Shown: piece after piece, positions 18,475-27,400 of the stretch
How positions within the stretch are numbered: the first letter of the stretch is position 1
How the letters are laid out: each line of letters begins with the position of its first letter
Source: JAICMB01 sp035295125
GTDB taxonomy: Bacteria; Acidobacteriota; Terriglobia; Bryobacterales; Bryobacteraceae
Assembly: GCA_035295125.1 (NCBI GenBank)
Contig: DATGJP010000091.1
Coordinates: forward strand, 77,632 to 141,631
Reading direction: 5' to 3'
DNA: 64,000 bases
The notes under the pieces: generated by a model
Database searches by the model: none
Seen by the model: the letters and a program-made list of their open reading frames with translations, nothing else
What the model was told of the DNA's origin: nothing
Translations under genes and position numbers: made by a program

Positions 18475-20421
18475 TCAATCGCCGGCATACATCAAGGCCA
18501 TGAGTGCCCAACTCGTCGCCTGCGATGAGATCCATTGATCGCGACCGTGCGCGTAGCCCGTGTCGACCAGCGGCTGGAACGGAAATGCGCGCGTGCGCAC
18601 GTGCCACGATCCATCGGCTTCCTGGGCCTGCCGGAGCCACGTCACGCCGCGGCGATAAGCGCTGTTCGCAACCTCGTATCCGGCTTCGTGCAGTGCATAA
18701 AGACTCTGGCCCGTAGCATAGGCATCGGTTTCGAGCGTTTCGAGTTGCGCCCAGCCGCCGTCCTCGTGTTGGTGCGCGATGACGTCCTGGACGGCGTCAT
18801 AAATCGTGTCGGGATCGGCTTGGGTCCACGCCAATCCCAGGAGTCGCATATTGCGCTCCTCGCCGGTTTGGGGCCTGATGTTCTCCAGCCATTTGCGAGC
18901 GCGGGCAATTCGCAGCTCGAATTCCGCGCGACGGCCGGGAATCATGTACAACGTCAGGCCGCGAACAGCCATCGCGGTGGCGGTCACGTCGGAGTATTCG
19001 ATGGGCGGGCGAGGCGCCCACACCGACCAGCGGCCGTCCTCGAGTTGCGACTGCGCTATGCGGTGCACCATGGCGTCGGTTACGGCGTTCGCTGCCACAC
19101 CCGCCGCGTGCATGGCTTGGAGCCCGTATCCACCAGTCAGCGGAATATCGGGAATCAGATCGAGGCCTTCGCGCATGGGCTCGGTAGCGGGGCTGAGGAA
19201 CGCGTTCAGCACCTTCTTGTTTGCGGCGAGTTGATCAGCGTTGAACTGGAATCCACGGTCGCGAGCGGTGGCCGCCGCGCTCATGGGCATCAGCGTGTTG
19301 TGGCACGATATGCATCCGGTTTTGGTGAATGAAGGTACGCCAATGCTCTGGAGCGCGGGAAGGCTTTTCTCCACGGCGGCACGAATGGTCGCGAAGTCGT
19401 TTACGGCGGAGGTCTCCTGAGCCGGCTCATACTGTTCCCAGGCCCCGGCTTTGCGCAGCACGACGACGATGGGCGTTTCGCCCCGGTGTTTCGCCCACGT
19501 CAGTGCCGTCTCACTCCACTTGTTCTTGTGATTCACGTCGGCATGAGCGGCCAGCAACTTCTCGACAACCGCAGCATCGCTCGATTCGGAATACGCGGCC
19601 CACATCAACGCGGTCGATTCGGACCCGTCGACGGCATTCACATCCGCGCCGGCATCGAGTAGCATTTGGACCACTTTGGGATTGCGATGCATCGCCGCGG
19701 CCATCAGAGGCGTCTGCTTCCAGGCACCGATCGCAAGATTCACCGCGGCGCCGGCTTTTAGGAGAAGACGAACATTCTCGGGATTGTCATAGAGAATGGC
19801 ATCGCTCAGCGCAGTCGCTCCGTTCGCGTCTTTCGCATTGGGATCGGCGCCCGCAGCCAGAAGCACGCGCAAGGTTTCGGAATTCTGAAGCCGCGCAGCC
19901 GCGATGATGGGATAAGTGCCACCTCCTCCGCTCAGCAGGGCGGGAATGCCGTGGATGCGGTCGGGCACATTCACACGCGCGCCCTTCGCGAGCATGAGGC
20001 GCACCAGGGCGGCGTTACCCTCGGCGGAACTGGCGATCAGCAGCGGCGTGGCGCCCGGTCCGGACTGCACATCCACCTTGGCTCCACGCGAAATCAGCAG
20101 TGTGGCTTTCTCCGCGTCGGCGGCGGCGTAAAATAGGGCCGTTGCGCCCGCGGCATTCGGGACGTTCGGGTCCGCGCCGTGGTCGAGAAGCAGGCGCATG
20201 GTGGCAACATCGGACAATATTGCCGCGAGCATCAACACCGGCGTTCCCTCTTTATCTTTCGCGTTGGTGTTCGCTCCGGCTGCAATTGCGCTTCGAACTG
20301 CGGCGGCATTGCCTTCCCGCAGTGCGCTGAAAAGTGAATCCGTCGCGCGCTTTGCGGCATCGCCCACCGTTCCGGCGACCGCCAGGGCACAGGCGAGGGC
20401 TAGCGATAAGCATTGTTTCAT
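18475..20421 (-). CDS. Exported ankyrin-repeat / CxxCH heme-motif / alpha-toroid fusion protein
   Basis: A 648-residue exported protein with three parts. ATG at 20421, after AAGGAGATA, opens a Sec signal peptide (residues 1-21). Residues 25-335 are about nine ankyrin repeats with the usual signature (for example LLDHGADPNVPNAAGATAL and LLDAGADVNAVDGSESTAL). Residues 370-374 read CISCH, a single c-type heme attachment motif, preceded by KTG and followed by NTLMPM. The C-terminal 200 residues hold three QW-like motifs (LEDGRWSVW, HEDGGWAQLE, QEADGSWHV), the hallmark of the alpha/alpha toroid of squalene/terpene cyclases and prenyltransferases, but the cyclase DXDD motif is not visible. Function is unknown; a periplasmic redox or sensing scaffold is a guess. 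A longer start at 20535 would hide the signal peptide. Confidence 0.8.
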   Translation of the reverse strand: MKQCLSLALACALAVAGTVGDAAKRATDSLFSALREGNAAAVRSAIAAGANTNAKDKEGTPVLMLAAILSDVATMRLLLDHGADPNVPNAAGATALFYAAADAEKATLLISRGAKVDVQSGPGATPLLIASSAEGNAALVRLMLAKGARVNVPDRIHGIPALLSGGGGTYPIIAAARLQNSETLRVLLAAGADPNAKDANGATALSDAILYDNPENVRLLLKAGAAVNLAIGAWKQTPLMAAAMHRNPKVVQMLLDAGADVNAVDGSESTALMWAAYSESSDAAVVEKLLAAHADVNHKNKWSETALTWAKHRGETPIVVVLRKAGAWEQYEPAQETSAVNDFATIRAAVEKSLPALQSIGVPSFTKTGCISCHNTLMPMSAAATARDRGFQFNADQLAANKKVLNAFLSPATEPMREGLDLIPDIPLTGGYGLQAMHAAGVAANAVTDAMVHRIAQSQLEDGRWSVWAPRPPIEYSDVTATAMAVRGLTLYMIPGRRAEFELRIARARKWLENIRPQTGEERNMRLLGLAWTQADPDTIYDAVQDVIAHQHEDGGWAQLETLETDAYATGQSLYALHEAGYEVANSAYRRGVTWLRQAQEADGSWHVRTRAFPFQPLVDTGYAHGRDQWISSQATSWALMALMYAGD

Positions 20422-20537
20422 GGTGAATATCTCCTTCCACGGCAGTACGCGCAAGTTCACGGCAAAAGAGCTCACCTGATCCGATTGTTCCCGCATTTGC
20501 GCGTAACTCATCGACCCACCAAAAGGAGAGTTCACAC

Positions 20538-21068
20538 ATGCTCAGGAGATTTGCCGCAGCAGCCCTAATGATGGCCGCTGCCTTTGCTAACGATGAAAAG
20601 GGAGTGCGGGATTTTATCATGCGATGGAACGCTGCCTACACAGGAATGGATGCCGGCGCGCTCGCCGCAATGGAGACGCCCGATTTCCAGTTGGTCGATC
20701 GCTTCGGCCATTGGATCAAATCAGAGGGTCCGGAATACAATCGCCGGCTATGGGCCATGACCTTCGACGAGATCTATCATGGGAAGCCCGGCCCGGCTCG
20801 CAACATCGAGAGCATCCGGTTCGTGGCGCCGCGGGTGGCCGTTGTGCAGGCGCGGGCGAATCATCCGGACGGCGTCACACTCGACGATGGCACACACATC
20901 CCGCCGTTTTGGGAGATCAACACGTACACGCTCGTCAAGACGAATGCGGGATGGCGCGTCGCGCTGATGAATATTCACAACCAGATCAATCCGGGGACGG
21001 AAGGCGCCGGCCAGCGTGTTCCGAATGCGTCGACGAAGGCCGCGGAACCGCCGGAGGGTGTGATGTAG
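20538..21068 (+). CDS. Exported NTF2-like (SnoaL/DUF4440-type) protein
   Basis: A 176-residue protein with a short signal peptide (residues 1-17) and one NTF2-like cone domain: VRDFIMRWNAAYTGMDAGAL, then METPDFQLVDRFG, ending with WRVALMNIHNQ. Such domains act as small-molecule binding or isomerase-like folds; the substrate is unknown. The C-terminal 25 residues are low in complexity. ATG at 20538 follows AAAAGGAGAG. The gene is divergent from the ankyrin/heme fusion with 116 bp between them, so the two may share regulation. Confidence 0.78.
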   Translation: MLRRFAAAALMMAAAFANDEKGVRDFIMRWNAAYTGMDAGALAAMETPDFQLVDRFGHWIKSEGPEYNRRLWAMTFDEIYHGKPGPARNIESIRFVAPRVAVVQARANHPDGVTLDDGTHIPPFWEINTYTLVKTNAGWRVALMNIHNQINPGTEGAGQRVPNASTKAAEPPEGVM

Positions 21069-21155
21069 GATGACATCCTGACGCCGGTTCGGAACGGCCG
21101 CACGACTGACCGGAAGAATCGGAGGCCGGCATCACAGGCCGCCGAACTGAAGTGA

Positions 21156-23702
21156 TCAGGGATGCAAATCAGGCTGCGTATCGCAGGCAGCCGCGGCTTT
21201 CTCGAGGCGTTCGAGGGGCAGAGTCTCGGCAAACACCATGCTCTTCGAGCGCTGCACCTCCTTAAATTCGGAGATCGCTGCGCTCAGCAGCGAGCGCCCG
21301 CGGGCCTTATCTCCAGCGCGGCAATACCAGTCGCCCAGATCTCCGCGAGCGCTGGCGAAGCGCATTTTTGTTGTCGCGTTTGTCGTGTCGGCGGCCAGGC
21401 GCTCCAGCAGATCGTACTCACGGCGAATATACGGTTTTGCTTCCGCGGTTCGACTCATGCCCAGGAGCAGGAGCCCCAGCCGGCCATTCATGAACGCCGT
21501 CCGGTCGCGGAGCCGTTCGTTGGTTGGATCTTTCGAGAGCAGCGTCTCGCGCATTTCCAGGGCTTGCTGGCAGTGCAGGCGCGCCGACTCCATGTCGTGG
21601 CGACCCTCATCGGCATCGGCGATTTCGCTCAGATCGAATGAAATATCCAGGGGGATATTGGCGTTTTGCGGATCTCCTTTGAGACGGGCCATGTCGATCT
21701 CGAGGGCTCGAGACGCGTAGCGGTTCGCAGCCTCGTAATCCTTGAGTTCAGCCTCGATCGCGGCCAGCGTTTTGGCATTCAAGGCCAAGCCAAAGCGCGT
21801 TTGCGCATGGCTGGGATCTGCCGCCAACACCGCTTCGTATTCCTTGAGACTGTCCTGGGCGAGCCGTTCGGCCTCCTTCAGGTTTCCGGCATCGATCTGG
21901 ATGCGGGCCGCGCTGAACCGCGCCACAGCCAGCGAGCGCCGGGCATCGAGGCTCGAAGGGTCGCGGGCGAACAACTGCTCGCGAATATGAATGGATTTCC
22001 AGTACACGTCCAGCGATTCCTTGCCGCGGCCCAGCGTGTTCAGGACCCTGGCCATATGGTCGTAAACGTCGGCGAGAGGCTTCAGGACATCGGGTGTGTT
22101 TTTAGACACCGCGAGATGTTCGAGCAACCCTGCCGCTTTTCGATATTCGCGAAGGGCTTCCTCGGTCCGGCCCAGGTTCGACTCGGACGGCGAGCCCTGT
22201 ACCGCGCCGAGCCGCGTGTAGGCGTCCGCCAGCTCAACTTGTCCCGCAACATCTCCCGCTCCGGCGCTCACCAGGCTGTCCAGCGCTTCGGTCGCGCGCG
22301 ACAGGAGTTTCTCGCGCACCGGCGTCGCGCCAGGCAGTGTCTCGATGGCATCGTGGATGTCGAACACCAACGACTCGGCCAACCGGCGTAGCTGCGTCGC
22401 ATGACCTTCGGCTAGCGCCTGTTCGCGGCGGGCCTTCGCCGCCTCGTGAATAGCAATGCCGAGGGCCACCGCCAAAGCTACGATGAACACCGCCGCGGAC
22501 CCAACCGCCAGCCGGTTGCGCCCTACGAACTTTTTAACGTAATACGTGACGCTGTCGCCGGCGGCTGCTACGGGCTGGCCCGCGAGGAAGCGGTCGAGGT
22601 CGGCTGCAAGCTGCTCCACCGTTCGATAGCGCCGCCACGGGTCTGCGGCCAGCGCTTTCAGGACGATCTTATCCAGATCGCCGCGCAAGCGGTGGCTCCA
22701 TTCACGAACCGATGTGATGCTCTCCGGAAGCGCCTCGCTCTTTGCGGCGGTGGTCCGAATCAGAGTGCTGGGCGGTTTCGGATCCTTGTCCAGATCGAGA
22801 GATGCAGGACTGAAAGGCTCACGATTGCGCTGCGGGAACGGGTGCGAGTCGGTCAGAACCTCATAGAGAAGAACGCCCAGGGAATAGATGTCCGTGGAAG
22901 TGTTCACCGGTTCGCCGCGAATCTGCTCGGGGCTGGCGTAACCCGGAGTCATGATGCGCAGACCGGCGACCGTGACCTGCCGCTCGTCGGAGAGCAGTTT
23001 CGCGATTCCGAAGTCGAGCAGATGCGGCTCGCCATCCTCGGTGATCAGAATGTTTCCGGGTTTCAGGTCGCGGTGGACGATCAGGTTCTCGTGAGCGTAT
23101 TCCACCGCGGCGCAAATTTTCTGAAAAAGGCGGATGCGAGCCTCGAGCGTTGGCCGCTTCTCGCGGCAGTAGCGGTCGAGCGGCAGGCCGCTGTAAAACT
23201 CCATCACGAAGTACGGGCGGCTGTCGGGCGTGACCCCGGCATCCAGAAGCCGCGCGATATTGGGATGGTCGAAATGCGCCAGGATCTGCTTTTCGTTCTC
23301 GAAGCGCTGGACGAGGTAGTCGGTATCCATGCCGCGCTTGAGGATCTTTACGGCCACCAGTTTGCGGAACGCGTCGTCGTCGCGAATGGCCTGGTAGACC
23401 GCCCCCATGCCGCCCTCGCCAACCTGCTGGACGATGGAATAGATTCCCAGACGATCGCCGCGCTGCGGGAAAGGCGGTGCGACGGGAGGTGACGTGCCGG
23501 TGTCCTCTGTGGTTCGGCCCAAAACCGGTGATTCCAGAAACTGGCCGGCTTTCTTTTCGCTTTCAAGCAGGGACTCCACTTCCTGGCGCAGTTCCAGGTC
23601 CGCGGCGCAGGCGGCGGCGACGAAGCTGTCGCGCTGCTCTTCCGGCAGTTCGAGCGCTCGCGAGTAGACGTCTTTGACGCGATTCCAACGCTCCGCCGTC
23701 AT
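21156..23702 (-). CDS. Transmembrane Ser/Thr protein kinase with C-terminal TPR domain
   Basis: An 848-residue receptor-type kinase. Residues 1-60 form a small helical prefix common in acidobacterial kinases. The kinase domain (about 86-350) has an intact glycine loop GEGGMGAVYQA, VAVKIL for the ATP lysine, HRDLKPGN with catalytic Asp212, and LLDFGIAKL. One transmembrane helix follows near residues 395-415 (AAVFIVALAVALGIAIHE). The remaining 430 residues are TPR-like helical repeats outside the membrane, likely the sensor. ATG at 23702 overlaps the sigma factor stop as ATGA, so the two genes are translationally coupled. The upstream in-frame start at 23756 is rejected for this reason. The probable substrate is the coupled sigma factor. 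Confidence 0.92.
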   Translation of the reverse strand: MTAERWNRVKDVYSRALELPEEQRDSFVAAACAADLELRQEVESLLESEKKAGQFLESPVLGRTTEDTGTSPPVAPPFPQRGDRLGIYSIVQQVGEGGMGAVYQAIRDDDAFRKLVAVKILKRGMDTDYLVQRFENEKQILAHFDHPNIARLLDAGVTPDSRPYFVMEFYSGLPLDRYCREKRPTLEARIRLFQKICAAVEYAHENLIVHRDLKPGNILITEDGEPHLLDFGIAKLLSDERQVTVAGLRIMTPGYASPEQIRGEPVNTSTDIYSLGVLLYEVLTDSHPFPQRNREPFSPASLDLDKDPKPPSTLIRTTAAKSEALPESITSVREWSHRLRGDLDKIVLKALAADPWRRYRTVEQLAADLDRFLAGQPVAAAGDSVTYYVKKFVGRNRLAVGSAAVFIVALAVALGIAIHEAAKARREQALAEGHATQLRRLAESLVFDIHDAIETLPGATPVREKLLSRATEALDSLVSAGAGDVAGQVELADAYTRLGAVQGSPSESNLGRTEEALREYRKAAGLLEHLAVSKNTPDVLKPLADVYDHMARVLNTLGRGKESLDVYWKSIHIREQLFARDPSSLDARRSLAVARFSAARIQIDAGNLKEAERLAQDSLKEYEAVLAADPSHAQTRFGLALNAKTLAAIEAELKDYEAANRYASRALEIDMARLKGDPQNANIPLDISFDLSEIADADEGRHDMESARLHCQQALEMRETLLSKDPTNERLRDRTAFMNGRLGLLLLGMSRTAEAKPYIRREYDLLERLAADTTNATTKMRFASARGDLGDWYCRAGDKARGRSLLSAAISEFKEVQRSKSMVFAETLPLERLEKAAAACDTQPDLHP

Positions 23703-24274
23703 GCGCGTCCTTCGGCGCCGAGTTCCCGGAACAGCCACACGCGAGCCATGGACCACTCTCTTTTCACCGTGGCCGTCGAGAGGCCGAGTACTTCACTGGT
23801 TTCTTCGATCGAGAGGCCGGAAAAGAAACGGAGTTCCACGATGCGGCTCTGTCTTTCATCGAGGGCGGTGAGTTTCTGAAGGGCATCGTCGAGTGCCAGC
23901 AGGTCGAGATCGCTGCCGCCGGGGACGGCAATGGATTCGTCGATGGTGACGCGCAACGCCTCGCCGCCCCGCTTCTGGGCTTTGCGCTGGCGGGCGTGAT
24001 CGACCAGAATCCGGCGGATGACCTGCGCGGCTATGCCGAAGAACTGCAGGCGGTTTTGCCAATTTGCCTCACGCTGGTCGACGAGGCGCAAGAATGCCTC
24101 GTGGACGAGAGCCGTGCTTTGCAGCGTGTGTCCCGCACGCTCGCGACGCAAATACGACCCCGCGAGCCTTTTCAGGTCGTTATATACGAGAGGCAGTAGC
24201 TGGTCGAGAGCGCTCCTGCTTCCACCCGACCATTGGACGAGCAGGCGGGTGATCTGTTCCGACGATTCCAACAC
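23699..24274 (-). CDS. ECF-type sigma factor (TIGR02999/ECF43-like), kinase-coupled
   Basis: A 191-residue ECF sigma factor. Region 2 spans about residues 20-95 and region 4 about 130-185 (LDERQSRIVELRFFSGLSIEETSEVLGLSTATVKREW split over the helix-turn-helix). In place of the acidic DAED motif that precedes LVQEVFLR in ordinary ECF factors, this protein reads QSTA (residues 52-55) before LVHEAFLR. The ECF43 type uses phosphorylation at this Ser/Thr position by a partner kinase, as shown for EcfP/PknT of Vibrio parahaemolyticus. The overlapping downstream kinase fits that model. No anti-sigma factor is adjacent, again as expected for this group. Group assignment is from motif recall. Confidence 0.9.
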   Translation of the reverse strand: MLESSEQITRLLVQWSGGSRSALDQLLPLVYNDLKRLAGSYLRRERAGHTLQSTALVHEAFLRLVDQREANWQNRLQFFGIAAQVIRRILVDHARQRKAQKRGGEALRVTIDESIAVPGGSDLDLLALDDALQKLTALDERQSRIVELRFFSGLSIEETSEVLGLSTATVKREWSMARVWLFRELGAEGRA

Positions 24275-24312
24275 GTTACGACAATGAACTCATTGTAGTA
24301 CTGACCTGAAGA

Positions 24313-24395
24313 CAAACGTGGCGCAGGCGGTTTCGCGTAAGCGTTCCGGGTGAGGTTCTAAAGGCTAGCGAAACCGCCTGCTTCACGCTTCCACA
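24313..24395. repeat. Two family A repeats facing each other, forming a long inverted repeat
   Basis: GCAGGCGGTTTCGC at 24323-24336 and its exact reverse complement at 24368-24381 are separated by 31 bp. The second copy, read on the minus strand, has the family flank TGTGGAAGCGTGAA. The 14-bp arms can form a large cruciform or stem just beyond the 3' end of the BNR gene and could serve as a transcription barrier; there is no T-tract. Confidence 0.75.
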
Positions 24396-24426
24396 GCCTG
24401 CAACACACGGCTGAAGGCCGCGCTAC

Positions 24427-27400
24427 CTATGGGGCAAAGTACGCGTTCGCGTCCAGGATCAGATCGGTCGCGCTGGTTACGAACACGCTGATCGCTCCGG
24501 CGGTCCCGGCGGGTACCAGCGCCGCATTCGCCACCACCTTCCCGAGCGGCGAATTGAGCGTCGAAACGACGGGCTGGGTCTGACCCGTTGGCCAGGCCGT
24601 CAAGTATCCGAGCGGACCCGGCGGCACTACGGTGACGTTCAGCGAATAGGCTTGCGCGGTTGCCGGGAGCCCGCAGGTACTGGCCGGGATGGTGAACGCG
24701 CGCGTAGCGCCTCCCACCAGGCTGGGGGTTCCGAAACCTACCGGGAATCCGCCGCGGGTGTCCGCTATGCGGCATGGTGTGATGGTGTAGAGCGACTCGG
24801 CGCCGGGCGATCCGGGCGCCGCAAAGTAGCCGTTGATGTCGATGATCACGTCAGTGGCATCGCTGGCAAACACGCTCACGGCGCCTGCGGTTCCCGAAGG
24901 CACAATTGCGGCGTTGGCAACGATGCTGCCGTCGAAGGCGTTAAGCGTCGAGACCACGGGCTGCGGCTGTCCGGATGGCCACACCGTGAGATATCCGAGC
25001 GGGCCATGCGGCACAACGGTGATGTTGAAGGAGTAAGCTTGCACTCCGGCGGGCACTCCGCATGTGCTCGACGGAATTGGGAAGCTGCGGCTCGCGCCGG
25101 CGCCGATGGATGGCGCTCCGAGTCCGGTTGGGAATCCTCCACGGGTGTCAGCGATGCGGCAGGGCGTCGTGGGATAGAAGGACAGGCTGTTCGCCGTCGA
25201 AGCGGGGGCGAAGTAGCCGTTGATGTCGATGATCACATGGGTCGGGTTGCTCACAAACACGCTGATGGCACCGCTAGTCCCGGCGGGAACGATTGCGGCA
25301 TTTGCCACCACCCGCCCGTCGAACGAGTTCAACGTTGAGACCACGGGCTGCGTCTGCCCGGTGGGCCAGATGGTCAGATAGCCCAAAGGACCGCTCGGAA
25401 CGACAGTGACGTTGAGCGAGTAAGCCAGCGCCGTGGCCGGAATGTTGCAAGCACTCTGCGGAATCGGCACGACTCGCGAGGCTCCGCCTTGGATGATCGG
25501 TCCGCCGAAATTTCCAGTGGGATTGCGCGTGTCGATCACGCGGCAGGGCGTGACAGGAATGAACCGCAGCCCGGAGGAAGGCGCCGGCGTGATGATGGTG
25601 GAATCGGAAGCGGTCGCGTTGGCCGCCCCGGCGCCCGTGGCATTCACCACGTTAACTAGCGGCGATGCGGCGCTGAGAAGCACGTTCACGGTGATGGTGA
25701 TCGCGGGATAGCTGCTTCCGGCCGCAAGTGCATCGCTGCGCGTACACGCCGCGAGCGCGCAGGTCCAACCGGTTCCGGCGATCGAAACCAGGGACATTCC
25801 CGTTGGGGCCACTTCCGTTACAGTGATCAGGCCGGCGGTGGGACTCGTGCCCGCGTTCGCAACCACCAGGTTGTAGGTGGCTCCGTTTTGCCCCGCCGTG
25901 AAGTTGCCGGTGTGGCTGAGTGTAAGTGTGATCACGGGCGCAGCTACGACTGTGATGCTGGCGGATGCCGTGGAGCCCGCGCCACCCTCGTTCGATGTGA
26001 CGGCGCCCGTAACTTCGCTCTTCACGCCCGCGGTTGTACCCGTGACATTCACGGAAAACGTACAGCTATTCGACGGCGCCACGCTCGTAAGTGAGGCGCC
26101 GGACAAGCTGATGCTGTTGGAAGCGGCTGCCGCGGTGATGGTCCCGCCGCCGCAACTGCCGGTTACCCCGTTCGGCGTCGCGACGATCAAGCCGGCCGGC
26201 AGCGTGTTCGAGAAACCGACGCCGGTCAGAGATGTGCCACTGTTGGGGTTGGCGATCGTGAAGGTGAGCGCCGTTGTTCCGTTCACGCCGATGGTTGCCG
26301 CACCAAACGAGGCGGCGATGGTCGGCGGAGCTACAGGAGTCGTGAGGATTTCCCACGCCCCGCGTCCATGAGTGCCGGCGCCGAGGATGTGAAGATTGGT
26401 GTTCAGATCGATTGAGAACACCTGGGCGCGCGGCAGGCCCGCTCCCATCCGGCTCCAGGTCACCCCGGTATTGGTAGTCACGTAGACTCCGTCATCCATG
26501 CCGACGTAGAAGGTGCCGGGCGCGGTGGGGTCGATCTGCAAGGACCAGGCCGGCAGATCGGGAAGGTTCCCGCTCATACTGCGCCACGTCGTTCCGCCAT
26601 TGGTGGTGACAAACACGTTGCCCGCCCCGGTGAAACCGGAGAGGGCAACATAGGCCGTCAGGCTGTGTTGCGGATCAACCTGGATGTCCTGAACCGTATA
26701 GGTATTCGCAAGCGGCGCCGGCAGATTGACCTTCGTCCACGTAGTTCCGTGGTTAGTCGTTACGAAGATGCTGCCGAAAACCGAGGCGTAGATCGTATTG
26801 GGGTCCGATGCCGCAAGGCCGATCGAATCGACGAAGTGCCCGGCAGGAGTCCAGCCGGCCGATCCTACGGTGCTGATGGCCGTCCAGGCGTCGCCGGCGT
26901 TGGTGCTCTCCCAGATGCGATTCGTGCCATAGAGGACGCGGTCGCCATTCCCGGGATCGACGGCAAAAGGCGCGTAGAAATTCTGCTTCGTTGCGTCGTC
27001 CACGAGGCTGGTGACCTTCGTGTTCCAGGTATTGCCGCCATCGTCGGACCGTCGGAAAAACTGCCTCGCGAAACTGCCGTTCGGAATCTGATGATAGACG
27101 CGCTGGGGATTGGTCTTGCTGAACTTTGCGAACCCGCCATCGCCGCCATCGGTTTCCGACCAGGCTCCGGCTGAAAACAAGTCGGTTCCGTTATCCTGGC
27201 TCCCCCCGATCACGATCGTCGGATCGGTAGGATGCAGGTTGATGCCTTGAAACTGGATGGTGTTGAGGTTGCCGTTGAGGTTCGTCCAAAAGGGGACGCC
27301 CGGCTGATCGAGGCGATAAATACCGCCATCGTCGCCGTCGAGCAGCTTTCCATTGGCGTCGAAATCGATTCCGTGGTGGTCGACGTGCGGCGAAGCAGGA

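Noticed and set aside
22446..23492. 348-residue plus-strand ORF across the kinase gene
   Set aside because: Antisense shadow of the kinase domain with no recognisable motif.
24652..25338. Plus-strand ORF with repeats opposite the BNR C-terminal modules
   Set aside because: It only mirrors the tandem coding repeats of the BNR gene.
24430..25580. Possible CRISPR-like or tandem non-coding repeat array
   Set aside because: The repeat unit is about 380 bp, in frame, and encodes a conserved protein module.
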